The notes under the pieces: model-generated
What the model was told of the DNA's origin: nothing
What the model saw: the letters and a program-made list of their open reading frames with translations, nothing else
Databases searched by the model: none
Shown: one piece after another, positions 44,504-56,999 of the stretch
Layout of the letters: each line of letters starts with the position of its first letter
Position numbering within the stretch: the stretch's first letter is position 1
Program-made: the position numbers and the translations under genes
From: Turritopsis dohrnii
Taxonomy: Eukaryota; Cnidaria; Hydrozoa; Anthoathecata; Oceaniidae
Length of the DNA stretch: 64,000 bases
Direction: 5' to 3'
Assembly: GCA_027922465.2 (NCBI GenBank)
Contig: BQMF02000599.1
Location: 124,001 to 188,000, forward strand

Positions 44504-47500
44504 TCATTTCTGTAATTTCCAATCGGGGTCAAAATTCGGTTTCAGATCTTGCCAAACCTTGTAGTAATTCGCATCCAATTTCTTGCAAGTGGATTCTCCC
44601 CATTCTGTCAGTGCAACACCAAGAGAAGATTCGAACATGAACGCCTGCAAAAAAGAATGACAAGAAAACTCTCACAAGAATTCATCTTCGAAACTTGCTA
44701 TTGACTAGTAAGGATGTAAATGTTGGAAGTTCATCATTCATTGGATTGAGACAGATTGAGAGTCCAAAACAAGAGTCCAAATCATGCTCACCATTGTACC
44801 ATCAGCAACACGTTCTGGTTTCTGTTCTGCCTTTGAGGCAGCCTCGAAAACATGAGCTGCAGGTCCATGTGGTGTCATCATGCTGTGGAGTGTTCCTCCT
44901 CCAATACTAACTTTCTGAAGGAAATGGAAAAGAGAAGACAGGCTAATCGCAAAAACTATTTGCTGAGAGTGACAATATATAATTGGAATAATTAGGAATA
45001 ATTTATCATCAATATTTTGTTTTTAGGAATACCTTCGCTTCGTACTGGCCTTTCAAAATTCCCATGAATTCTGTCATACAGTTGCCTGAAAAGACAACAC
45101 GGGAATCCTAACAAAACTCTAATTGTGATGGAGAGATTTACTTTCAAATGTTACTGCAAATTCACAAAACTGTGTCTCAAAAGGAAATTTACAGGATAAT
45201 TTACGCAGTTTGTCCAAATCAGCCATTTCAGGGAAAGAGATCCCATAAAAAGAAAGTAAAATCAAAAGAATTTATTGGTGTTAAGCCCTATGAACAACAC
45301 GACTTACGATGATAATATGGAGGACGGAAGGTGTTTTCGTGTACTGACCACCTTGGTGGAAAAATCACAAAATCTGCAATGGCCGTTCCAGGCTTCGTTC
45401 CAGGACAAGTTAGAACTGTGAAAATAGAAGGGTCCTACAGAAAATAAAATCATCGAACGAATGATGGTAAATAGATCGTGCAAACGGAAATATGAAAATC
45501 ACACAAAAAGAAGCTATACTTACCATGTGGTCAAACGAAACCGAATTGACAACATTGAAATTCTTTAAAGCATATTTGTATGGGGTGTAATTTCCATGCC
45601 ACGCCACAACATCGAATGGCGTGTGATCCTGCATTGGCAGAGCACAACGTAAGTCTTTATATATGAAAAACACAAAGAGAGGATAATTAATTTGAAGAAA
45701 ACTACCTGTTCGGCGACAAACAGTTTCCCTTGGTACTTTGAAACAACTTGGTAACCATTCGGTCGCATGTAATCTTTGTCAAAAGATGCTACAGGTGTTA
45801 AAAAATCTCTTGGGTTGGCAAGACCATTGGCACCTAAAAAATTCATAAGTCAGTAGAAAAAAAATATAGAAGCAAAACATCATAAACATGTAGTCAATTC
45901 GTCTTAGCTATCAAAAGACAGGGATATTCATTTACTAACAAATCCGTCAATTGGTACCTATAGGTCCGAGATCAGGAATCACAAAATGATTATCAAACAC
46001 TTCCAATATATAACCACGAGATGGTCCATCAACATGCACTGAAAATCGCATACCTTGCTGAAAAAAAGCGAAAGTGTTCTGTTCGATTACATTGTTTTTC
46101 CCTTTGTTTTATCATGCAAATGATAGGAAATATGAAAAGCTACTCTAAAAGAATAAAAAGAACTTTCAAACAATCAAGAAGAACTTTGACACGATCAAAG
46201 TTCTGCAAGAAAATATTGTATCATTTAAGGAGAATTATTAAATAGAGTTATGAAAATCTTCTGCAAAATTTCTGCTGGAAAAAATGCTCCATTTTTTTCA
46301 AAATAAGGAAATCAGTTAAGGATAGGAAAATAAAACAGTACCAACAAACCTGAATAACACAAATTTCTTCAGGATGAACTTTCAATTTACCAAACTCTGT
46401 GGTAATACCAAGAGTTCCTTGCTGGACAACTGAAACATAACGACCGATACAAATGATATAACATATCATCAAGTAAGATTTTTTTTGATATATATATATT
46501 TTTACCAATTAAAAAATCTCCGTCAGCATTGTAAAAGCACCTGAATAAAAAACAAAACATAAAATGTCGATTGTTTTACATGTATCTATATATTAATAGC
46601 CGATTCTGTGTCTGTCTGTCTGTCTGTCTGTTTGTCTCTCACGCAAAATGGTAGATTTAGTTGTGAGAGTGCTCGGTAACCAATACGGATATTACTTTAT
46701 TCAGTTTAAGAACACACGATTAGAAGTTTCATACTTATCTTCCATCGGCTTGTTGCAGGTGTATATATGAATGCTGATTCCATGGCGCGTTCTTGGATCC
46801 CCTGCACCACCTATAGTTGATAAACCATCAATAAAATCTGTAGGTTCTTCAGGAATCTCGAAGGTGTTCCATTTCATCTATATATAGAAAATTGATGTCT
46901 TGTTAAGAAGTAGAGAAGTAGAGTTCTTGTTGAATACAAATTATATCAAAGTATAATATTTCCTGACATCAATTTTTTGCTAAGATCCAAATTTCAACAA
47001 AACAAAAACGTTTTGTTTATTTGAGTGTTTACATGTTCAGATGTGTTTTATGCCAGTGTTTGAAGTGCAAAACACTTGCCAGTCACTTCACTTCGAAAAC
47101 AACCTCAAAATAATATAAAATAAACCTTAGTTATGATGAAGAGTCAACAGAGAGGTATTTAATGCTGATCTCGAATTTTGCCGTTTATATCTGGTCAAGA
47201 AAGAGCTATACGGGTGTAATTTGGATCGAATTTTCTATTTGATTCAATTATTTTGATCTCCTGTTTTTGGAAAATTTGCACACATATCGATTCAACTATG
47301 TTGAGATTGAACGTTAGTTTTTCGTAACTTTGTCAAGAAAGGTTTTGTTTTCTTCTTACAAATCTTTCATATACTTTTATATATTTCATTGAAAATTTTA
47401 ATGTGAATTTATACCTGGTTAGGGTTAGGATATCTGTCTTGCCAGTTACCATTGAAATTTTTCATAGGATATTTTTCAAATGGTTTATGTTTTACAGACG

Positions 47501-50500
47501 GCAATATCCTGTACAGCCACCTAAAACGGAAAAAGCTTCAGGTTTAACCTACTGAAAGTTAAATTGCAGAGCTTGAGAAATAGCTTTCACATTCTTATCC
47601 ATATATTGCCTAAAATAAGAAAGAAATCTAAAAATGTTGACTACTACGTTTCATATAATAAAATGTGTACTGTGTCGAGATAAAACTATTGAGCAGCAGG
47701 GAAACAAAATGAAAATACACATACGATCTTTGGTTGTGGGTCTTTGGAGCTGTGAATGCTGTCCCAGACAACTGTTCTGCATACAAATTGTATGGACATT
47801 TTTGAGGAGTGTTCTGACAAAAGAAAACATAGTGGCTTCATAAAAATCAGAAATCAAGTTTAATCTCCAACACAGACTCTTAAGTTATGCTTGAACAAAT
47901 AATGTACACATTTTTTTATAAAGAAACATCGAAATTTAGCTTCAAATAATCGAAAATCGAAATTTAGCTTGTTATCCTTTTCCCATAAACTGTCACATAC
48001 AGAAACACAACACAAGGCTGTAATCTGCAACATAATTAAGAAACATTTCAGAAACATGGTAGGCTGAACTCCTGATGAAAATATTATTTTCAACATTAAC
48101 AAGAATATTAAACATCAGTGAATAAATCAATCAATCAAGTTACAAAACATATAATACAAATTTAGTTAACAATATGACATGATGGATGTCCTTAAAAACT
48201 TACTAAGAATTAATAAGTTATATATAGACCAGGATTTTAGCTAGGCCTCACAGATAACATATAATGTCATTTTCCCAATCAATTCTAATCACTTTCAATT
48301 TCCCAATTATGTCTAGATATTTTTGACTTCAACCCCTGTAACCCTACATCTGGTCTGATGCAACGTCATCTAAGATCCCAAGCTGAAAAGTGACTCGCTC
48401 GCCAACTTCCCAATACAGTGAAATACGTTATTATCACAAAATTTCTGGCTAATGCCCTGCTGTAGGCCTGTTTTCAGATGACTTGTGGGTATACGAAAGT
48501 CCTTAAGCATACCAAGCTATCATCAAAATGTCTATTATTAAAAAATAAACTTTTGTCCAAGCAGATCATTGTGAATGAAATCAATCTGTTGATCAATTAA
48601 GGAAGACAACCCTCTTTTAGAACAGCTTCATACATTACACCATATCAAATTTAAGAAAGAAACATCAAGGGTAGATAAATATACAGTAGGTTTCCATATA
48701 ATTACACAGAAATTCAAATTCCTAAATTTCAAATTTTCACCAGAATCTTCAACATATGTTAGTAAAAAGGAAACTCAATGTTATTTATTTTGTATTTCCG
48801 TGACGATCACTTTTTTCCATCAAATGAAAATTTTAAGGCAATATACAAAATCTTTCTAGATGATAATGGAACAACACGGATACACACTGGTCAGATTTGG
48901 TTTCAAGATTTTTGACCAACATTAGGTCAATATTTACAGCCAGCCAAAGATCATTTAAACATGTAAATTGTTAAAGCGTAGTTTCTAAAATTGAAAACAA
49001 CTGAAAATGTTCAATGATGGAGTTGCTGTTTTCTCTGCTTTCTTCAGGGACAATTATCTTCAGGGAAACTTGTGTAATTGCAAAAAAAGCTTGTATCTGC
49101 ATTTAGAATCAAAAGCGCATGAACCATAATTTCAATATTATAGGTAGAATAATATTCAACTAGAAGCCTATAGGCTTGAACAATGTCTGCATCAGCTCTT
49201 GAGAAAATTGCTTCAGGCCAATTTTCAAGATATCTGAATGACTTTATCCATTCTTTTCTTGTTGAAAGTGCTTATTTATGAGAATAGATCTATCACAATT
49301 ACCGAAATAGTACTTATTGACTAAAATGATATTTGGTAGAAGTGAACCAAAATCATTTGAAAAAAGAAGCTGTATAGATCGATAACTTTCACAATTGTAT
49401 TTATCTCAACACTATTATTACGTCTATCACAAACAAATGATTTTAGAAAGTTTGACAACTTCTATAAAAGTTGAAGACTTCTTAGCCTGTTTATGATCAA
49501 ATCTGAAAGTGACTGTCACATTCAACATCAGCACATTGTTCTTTATTGATCTCATTAATCTACTTTCGTACACATAGTTCAACTTCTCTATTCTCCTGTT
49601 TTGATAGAAAATCATTTGAGAGGAAAACCCTTATGTTTTGTATGTTATTGTCTGAATAAGCAAACATTGACAAGACTTATTCGGACAACTGCAAACTGTA
49701 AACATAATTTGATGAATCATATTTATACAAATGAAATTTTAAATATTATGACTATATACTGAAGGTCCTTAAAACCTATAGCAGGCATTATAAACAAACG
49801 GTGGACTTAAAATCTAAGTTACAAACTTAAAGATCTAAAAAAAAGTACCCCTTTCACTTTAAGAGATACAAGGCACAATTTCCAGATGAGTGCTACACTT
49901 AGCAATTAAAAAGACTTGAGAGTGGAAAAACATTGACCTGCAGAAGACCGTTAACTAACAATGTTGATAATGAATTACCTCTTTAGAGACATACTAAAAT
50001 TCTATGAAAGGCATCATAAGGGCAATTTACACTGTATGATTTTTCATATGATTTTTGTCGTACAGGTCATATCGCACTGTGTAAACATAAAAAATCGTAC
50101 GAAAATATGTCGTTATGGTGTTGTGGAAAAAAAAAGTTAAACATGTTTAACATTCATACAACATTGTACAAAAATTAACCAATCATATCGAAGCAGACAA
50201 TACATCAAGTGAGGGAAAAGAGAAAAAAACAAAATGTTTTTATCTCTCATTAACGTATCCTTTTTAGCAATATCTTTTTGAATTAGAGAGAGCAAAAAAT
50301 CGACATCTTCTGGTCTCATTCTCAAATAATTGGTATATATGGCAACTTTTCATTTCGAAGTTCTGTTACCAAATTAGTATAGAGACCTTTTAAATCTCTT
50401 CTTTGTAGCCATCACTTGACCACTCTGAACGTGTTATACGTTTCCTCTTTGCTTTTGTGTCATGTTGAAATTAAAAAAATGCGGATATTGATAACATGCA

Positions 50501-53500
50501 CAAAGCATCAGCTTCATCACTCTCCACTTTTTTCATTCAAAATCATTTCTCTCTTCGAGTGTTGCAACGTGTAAACACACGGGTCTTTTTAAAAAAATCA
50601 TACATCAAATGTGTAGGACAAAAATCGTATGACAAAAATCGTACCGTGTAAATTGCCCTATAGAGATTTTTTAATGAGTATATATAGTTCTTATTCACAG
50701 CAATCTGTTTTTGTGAACACTCTTCTGTTCTTGTTAAATCTCTCATGATGTTCCAATTTTTTGCTCACTGCATAGCACACACTAATATAGATAGTTGCAA
50801 AATCATCAAAAAATTTTTACCAACAAAATTTCATTCCTCGCTCCTCCACTCTCTGGAATTCTTTACCCCAGTCTGTGTTTCCTTCTCATTATAATCTTTA
50901 ACACTTTAAATGTAATGTCCATCGTCACCTTTCCTCCTTGTACCTCAATACACATTAGTGGTTTTAAACCTTGTATTGAGCGACTAATTAAAAAAAAAAA
51001 AAAAAATCCCACATTTTCAAATGGTAACACAGGACTTTCACAAGTGAATGTTTCTGTCTAATATTCAAGTTATATATAATCAGTTCCCACAACTTTTTAT
51101 ACTAAATGCCCTCAATTATAGAAAATTTAAATGTTAACATGGGATATTTGACATTAGTGAGACATATAAATATTGTCACAATTGGATTCATCCATCTCTC
51201 TCCTGACTTGACATAATTCACAATAATAAATACTCCTAATGCTGCAAAGTCTTCACTATGTGATTCATAAAATCTTTATAAAATGTGACGGTTTGAGGGA
51301 AAATCATAACAAGTGATATTACTAATAAATAATCAGTAATTCGTTCAATTTATTACTGATAAATTACTGATTATTTATCAGTAAATTACTGATTCATCGA
51401 ACAAATTACTGATAAATCGAACAAATTACTGATTAAATCTATTATTTTCTAATTAATAAATTACTGATAAATTTATCAGAAATTATCACTTGTTATGATT
51501 TTCCCTCAAACCGTCACAAATGTTATAATATATATTCATTATTGAACTAAATGAAAAGTTCACTGCTCTTTGGGTATTTTCTGAAATTAGCATTATATAT
51601 ATCCCCAATAATTTATTTATTATATATATATGTATATACAGGGCCGCCAGATAATGATTTAGGGTGAGGGGGCCAAAATTGCGAAAGGACCTTAATATAT
51701 TTTGTTTTACTAGAGCTTAGAACTCTTTCTCAGGGGATGTAGATTCTAGATTTGTTATAGCTTTTGGCAATTTTCTATTTCAGAGTGCACCCAGAGAAAT
51801 GCTGAAATTAGTTTTTCTTACTTATATAAAGTATATAATAAACGCAAGTTTTTAAAAAGTGTAATATATTTTTTCTTAAAATTACGAAGCCTTTCGCCAC
51901 ATAAGTAACATCTTCAGGTATACCTTCAGGTATACTTTATACTGTTTCTGGCTAACTGACAATGAAATCTTACTTATATGTTATATAACATCTTTGAAAA
52001 TAAATATGTTTTTGGAAAAAACGAATTGTTCATAAAACACAATTCAAAGATGTTAAATTAACAGTATAAAAGTTTAGTGTACATCATTTATACAATGGTT
52101 AAAATCTTTGGATAGTCTTTCTCCGAAAACAAAGCATTAAGTCTATCTCTATTACCAATACAAAGGGTGTTTTCCATCTCTACAAGATCAATACAATCAA
52201 TCTTTTCTTTGTGTGTGGACGGTAAGCAACATAACATGATTCAACCGTTCCTGGGACAATTTTAAACCAATTTTTTATGCGATGGAGACAAGAACTAGAA
52301 CTTTCGCTGGTGGCAATTAGTAATAGTTTAAGAAGAGTGACTACCTCAGAAATGAAAGATTAGTTTAGTTCACACATTATCTTGATAAACTTTGTTATGG
52401 AATATTCATTGATCTCTTGCATCAGTTCTGGCAACAGTTCCAGTTGTGTGCACAACCACAATGGATCAATATTCCTCTTATAAGTTTTGATAACCTGATC
52501 AATCCATGGCATGATGAGTGTGCCTTTGACTGCATTAATTAAAAGTTGTTCAATGTTCTCATAATGTTGATATCCTGGTTGGTTAAATCAGGCTTTTGTA
52601 AAAATGGAGTAAAAAACGAAAGAAATTATGAAAAAAGAAAAACTTGACCACGTGTCCTTTTTCCGCTATAGCAACAAAATTTGTTCTTGTTAGCACTGAC
52701 TTCATTATTCAAACAGTTAAATTTTTTTTTGCAGGCATTCAATTAGCGCCAAATCCCATGTTGATAGATTTATCGTTCAAGAAAATGTGAAACTTGTTTC
52801 GTAGACCTATTCACCCAAAGGACCCATTGTCATTTAAAACTTTTATTGCGTTAACGCTTTTTATCAATTGCAATTTAAACTTTTTAGCAATTGCAACTGC
52901 AATTGCATTGAATTCTATAGGATCATTCTAGCGTGTATATATCCTCCGCATGTTGAAAATCTCCACCACAAGTATAGAAACAATTGATTTCATATGTGAC
53001 GATTTCAGGGAAAAGGATAACAATCGTTTAAGCGATTTAAATCGCTTAATCGATTTTGGGATTTTGAAATCCCAAAATCGATTTAGGTAAATCGATTTTT
53101 CCAAATTTAGAATCTTAAAATCGATTCTAGCGAATCTTAAAATCGATTCTAATGAATCTTAAAATCGATTCTTGTGAATCTTAAAATCGATTCTTAAATC
53201 TTAAAATCGATTATTAAATCTTTAAATCGATTCTTGTGAATCTTAAAATCGATTCTTCTAATGAATCTTAAAATCGATTCTTGTGAATCTTAAAATCGAT
53301 TCTTGTAAATCCTAAAATCGGTCCTAAAATCCGGGAATCCTAAAGTTTGGTATTGACGAATACCGTATTTTGTTTTTTTAAATAATTTGTTTTCTTGTGT
53401 GTGTTTTAGTTTCTATTTGAGGGCAGTTTCTATTAGGCTAGTGTCAATAATATATATTATTTTATTTCGCCAATATGATCCCAAGTGATAATAGGCTCAT

Positions 53501-55202
53501 CAGTTCAATTTCAAAACTGCAGCTTCTATTCGAGTTCGGCTTCTATTTGAGAAAATACGGTAATCCACAAAAAATGACAACTAGCATGTTTACGCATCAA
53601 ATTGCACGCTGGGTAAGAAAACATTAAGTTGCCATAACAAACCATGTGCTCCGTTTTCATACTGACAGTTTCATAAAATATGAACGTGCGCTGCGAATGT
53701 TTTACATAAAATTGATTCTTTACAGAATGCTGAATCAACCAAAGGCGATTGATGTTCATCCTTCGTAGATTTACGCGCTCAGAGATTTGCTTTCAATTTT
53801 CAAATTTCCTATGTTACACAGCGTGCTAAAATCCTTTTTACGCTAACACTGACAAAAAACAACGAATTATTCATTACAAAAGGTCTTGTTTTCCATTATT
53901 TTCAGTAAAAAGTGCTTAGATCTATGTTTTTTTTAAAATGATTTTTCAGCGCATCATACAAATGGAGTTCGTCGATAACGGACTAATGGTTTGATCTCGA
54001 AATAAAAAATCGCTTCATCAGGAATCGAGAATCGGGATTCAGGAAAATCGATTTTGGGATTCAGGAAAATCGATTTTGGGATTCAGGAAAATCGATTTTG
54101 GGATTCAAAGAATTCTTAAACGTTCGATTGAAAATCCCAAAATCGATTTATCTGAATCGCTTATTTTGTCTAAAAAATCGATTTAAGAGAATCGCTTAAA
54201 CGATTGTTATCCTTTTCCCTGAAATCGTCACATATGTTGCGAGTGTAAAAAATAATTCAATACATGTTGATAAATACATTGGCCGTTCATGCTTTTAACA
54301 AATTAACGATGTCTGTGTTTATTGTATAATTACTCTGCAGGCTCACAATAGGGCAATTCCCATCACGTGTCTAGATTTTTGTGATCAAAAGTTGACTTGT
54401 CGAGACGGCACTATATATTGTTTTCTAAAAAAACTTCGCTAATAAAAATATGGCTGCCTTCTATTTGTAAACAGTAAAGGCATGCATTTTTATTAAACAA
54501 AGGAGGAAAGCACTTAAATTGAGATAAAATGGATTAAACTGTTATTATGAACACTAAATTCCATAAAACTTTGTTATTTGCATCCCTTTGGACGAACGTG
54601 AAATTAGATAGCGGAAAGAGGAACAAGTTAGCGGAAAGAGGAGCATCACCCCAATATGATGTTTACAATTACAGTTTTTGTTATCAATCTTATTCTCCTT
54701 GTTTGTTCTTGTTGATTTAGTATCTAGAATGACCAATTGTGGTGCTAAATCCATTTAACTGTGTTTTTACATTTGAATTGACGAATTTTGCAACATTGTA
54801 ATTAAAGTTGCGGTAAGGGGAGCACTCTACGGGAAAAAAATCAGTAACAAAACACATTATTGTGCTACAAAATGAAAACACATTTTAAGACATTAACAAT
54901 CACAATTTCCTGCAAAAATATTTTCGACAGTTTTACATAGAAAGCGAGGTAGATGGATTAAAAAGTTAAAGAAGATTACCCCTCTCTTTGGTAGTGCATC
55001 TGGTAATGCCTCTGATGTAAACTCGTTTCCAAAGCCGGTCATATACTGAAGTGAAAAAACGTGAGAATTCATAATCCAAAACAATCCGAAACAGACTAAA
55101 ACTAGTACGATTATCACTTTTTTTTTTTTTTTTTTTAAAAAAAGTTAATGAACTGAGAAATGAAAACAAACACTTCACAACCTTCCCATCTTGGTCAGCC
55201 AT
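44504..55202 (-). CDS. HGD: Homogentisate 1,2-dioxygenase, complete, 14 exons
   Basis: Non-heme Fe(II) enzyme that opens the homogentisate ring to maleylacetoacetate in phenylalanine/tyrosine catabolism (cytosol). Minus-strand exons: 55202-55182, 55045-54980, 47813-47725, 47520-47415, 46877-46735, 46540-46506, 46429-46350, 46057-45958, 45833-45706, 45628-45524, 45434-45308, 45085-45033, 44914-44792, 44644-44504; 1317 nt, 438 codons plus TGA, phases all consistent. From memory, human HGD has 445 residues and also 14 exons. Motifs: [52 protein letters not shown]. Fe ligands His333 (PYYHRN), Glu339 (MTEFMG) and His367 (MTPHGP), and catalytic His290 (SFDHM), are all kept, so it should be active. 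The first exon codes only seven residues (MADQDGK). AATAAA follows the TGA directly (44503-44498). Intron 2 spans about 7.2 kb. Confidence 0.95.
46606..46637. repeat. TGTC microsatellite in an HGD intron
   Basis: About seven tandem TGTC units, CTGTGTCTGTCTGTCTGTCT type, between HGD exons 46877-46735 and 46540-46506. Confidence 0.85.
47814..50019. other. HGD intron 2, 3' part
   Basis: Intronic sequence of the minus-strand HGD gene. It includes copy 2 of the AACATGGTAGGCTGAACTCC tail repeat (about 48050-48130, plus orientation, ending GAATAAATCAATCAA). The rest shows no recognisable exon or repeat on either strand. Confidence 0.6.
50020..50658. mobile_element. PIF/Harbinger-like MITE, 0.64 kb, TAA/TAT flanks
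   Basis: GGGCAATTTACACTGTATGA at the left is inverted at the right as TCGTACCGTGTAAATTGCCC. The arms continue with GATTTTTGTC.TAC repeats. TAA lies before the left end and TAT after the right, a TWA target site. No transposase. Similar AATTTACACTG ends occur in the element at 25034-27177. Confidence 0.75.
51284..51518. mobile_element. TGTGACG-end foldback MITE, 235 bp
   Basis: TGTGACGGTTTGAGGGAAAA TCATAACAAGTGAT is matched inverted at the right end (ATCACTTGTTATGATTTTCC CTCAAACCGTCACA). The interior is a nest of ATTACTGAT / ATCAGTAAT repeats, so the whole element can fold back. Ends resemble those of 52995-54232. Confidence 0.85.
51639..52600 (-). pseudogene. Decayed hAT element with transposase relic
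   Basis: CAGGGCCGCCAGATAATG at about 51653 looks like a hAT end. On the minus strand from 52600 to 52100 the translation gives [30 protein letters not shown], then after a stop [19 protein letters not shown], and in a shifted frame [17 protein letters not shown] and [13 protein letters not shown]. These align in order with the C-terminal hAT blocks of the transposase at 27788-28639. At least one stop and one frameshift make it dead. The second end was not located. Confidence 0.6.
52995..54232. mobile_element. TGTGACG-end transposon, 1.24 kb, with AAAATCGATT arrays
   Basis: TGTGACGATTTCAGGGAAAA GGATAACAATCGTTTAAGCG is inverted at the right end, with TA on both sides (52993-52994, 54233-54234). 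Inside the left arm, 53107-53318 holds about ten units of roughly 21 bp around CTTAAAATCGATTCTTGTGA. Inside the right arm, 54030-54105 holds three to four units of GATTCAGGAAAATCGATTTT. The middle (53340-54000) is single copy and shows no transposase. Confidence 0.88.
53107..53318. repeat. Tandem array of TTAAAATCGATTC units
   Basis: About ten imperfect units of 18-24 bp, each with AATCTTAAAATCGATTCT. Each unit has the short palindrome AATCGATT, so the array can pair with itself and with the 54030-54105 array. Confidence 0.85.
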
Positions 55203-55741
55203 GTTTTTATACGGACAACGTGCTTTTTGACATGCCCGTCGTGGCACACAAGTAAGTAGGCCGTGGGCGTTGAGACCTAAACGTTTAGGTTCGTACCCCA
55301 AATCTCGGGACAAGTGTATCTTGATTTATTTTAGTACTTTCGAGGATGCTGATCATGATTTTAAATGTTACCAAAGCCCAAAACCCGCAGTTTTCTTAAA
55401 TTTTGACAAAATGTGTTACTTTTTCCCTCTCTTATCGTTCACTTCCAATGCCGCCTTTTTTAACAGCAATGGTGATGTAATACCACTATAATTACTTTGC
55501 CGGACATTGTCATACTGCAAATAAATTGCTTGCACCATTGTTCTGCGGAATAGCCTAGCTCCTTCAGTGTCGGAAATAAATAAACGTAACGGTATCGGAC
55601 GAAAATGATGAATCTGTTTATTCAGTTGGTTAAGATGCTCGATATACATAACATCAAAAGAGTTAACTGCTTACGTTCGTTCATTTTTTTCTCTTTTTTG
55701 AAAAAGAGAAAATAGGAGCTGAGACAAATATTTTATTTTTT
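54233..55741. other. HGD intron 2 end, exons 1-2 and 5' flank
   Basis: 54235-54979 is the start of intron 2 with no recognised repeat. After the two small HGD exons, 55203-55741 is the HGD 5' flank and probably holds the promoter. No TATA box is obvious, and ORFs here are random. Confidence 0.5.
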
Positions 55742-56625
55742 AGATGTCACTTCACTGTTCACTAATATCCCTTTAATAGAAACTGTTGAATTATGTACAG
55801 ATTTACTTTTTGAAAACACTGACACAGTTGATGGCTTAAGTAAGGATGATTTCAAGACTCTTCTTAGAGAACTGCCACACACGAATCGTATTTTTTCTTT
55901 AATGAAGTGTTGTATCAACAAATAGACGGTGTAGCCATGGGTTCACCATTGGGACCAACATTGACCAATTCTTTTCTTTGTCACCTTGAGAATACCTGGC
56001 TACCATTATGCCCTGAGAATTGTAAACCTTTATTCTATAGACGCTACGTTGATGACATCTTTGTTCTATTTTCATCTCAAGAACAATTAGCGCTTTTTCA
56101 GGATTTTATGAACTCATGTCATCCTAGTATCAAATTTACAAGTGAGGTGGAGAGGAACAACTCATTATCTTTTCTTGATGTTCGTGTTCTTCGAGAAAAC
56201 GGCAAGTTCACAACTTCAGTCTATCGGAAACCCACATTTAGTGGTGTGTACACTCACTTTGATAGTTTTATACCTGAAAGTTATAAATTTAGTATTGTTT
56301 ATACTCTTGCACACAGATGTTATAAAATATGTTCCAATTGGCATAAGTTTCACTCTGAATTACAAAAGTTAAAGGACATATTTAGAAAAAACAATTACCC
56401 TTCATCGTTTATAGAAAGTTGTTTACGAAAATTTTTGGAGTGCGTACACAAACCGGCTGTATGTACTGTTCCTAAAAAGAAACTTATGATTGTTTTACCA
56501 TTCTTGGGCCCAGTCTCTTTACAATCTAGGACTAAGTCACAAAAATCTATCCGTACATCACTTAACTGTTGTGACATCTTCGTCGTGTTTAAACGTTGTA
56601 TTAACATGTCGTTTTTTGTTTTTTT
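55742..56625 (+). pseudogene. Penelope-like element reverse transcriptase fragment
   Basis: Starts mid-protein with DVTSLFTNIPLIETVE (RT motif A region, catalytic Asp), then a one-base frame change near 55870. After it come FNEVLYQQIDGVAMGSPLGP, the RYVDDIF box (second catalytic Asp pair), FTSEVERNNSLSFLDVRV, VYRKPTFSGVYTHFDS and NNYPSSFIESCLRKF. AMGSPLGP, FLDV and YRKPT.[TS]G.Y together mark Penelope-like RTs. The similarity stops at about 56620 (CINMSF), before any GIY-YIG endonuclease, and the start is also missing, so it is truncated at both ends and frameshifted. Confidence 0.85.
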
Positions 56626-56675
56626 TCTTAAATATTTTATGTTTATGATGCTGCAAGTTGCAAAATGGACTTTTG

Positions 56676-56812
56676 ACCCGAAGTGAAAGCGAATTGAAAT
56701 ATACCCGAAGTGAAGTGAAGTGAAACACATTTACGTGTAACCCAAAAAAATTTCAAACCGGCGTGAAATTTCACGCCGGTTTGACTTTCACTTCGGATAC
56801 GTGTAACCCACT
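56676..56812. repeat. Insertion with a perfect 30 bp palindrome
   Basis: CAAACCGGCGTGAAA at 56754-56768 and TTTCACGCCGGTTTG at 56769-56783 meet with no spacer. Outside it, ACCCGAAGTGAA and TTCACTTCGGAT are inverted and ACGTGTAACCCA is repeated at 56733 and 56799. It abuts the end of the Penelope-like fragment and may be a MITE that interrupted it. Confidence 0.75.
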
Positions 56813-56999
56813 CCTTAGTAGAGTTGTTCGTGAATTTTTCCCTACAAAGTCATTAGAAACTTCACATCAACACTTGAAATAAGCGTGCAAAGTAATGATG
56901 TTTCTTTTGATACACGAAAAACCTTTAATCTCTGAAGTAACTTTTTAGTTGAACAGTTTTTAAAAAATTCAGTACAGACGCAGTTATCCAATTGCAACA

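Noticed and set aside
53107..53318. CRISPR-like repeat array
   Set aside because: Units are contiguous imperfect tandem repeats with no unique spacers, they lie inside a TA-flanked transposon, and the genome is eukaryotic.
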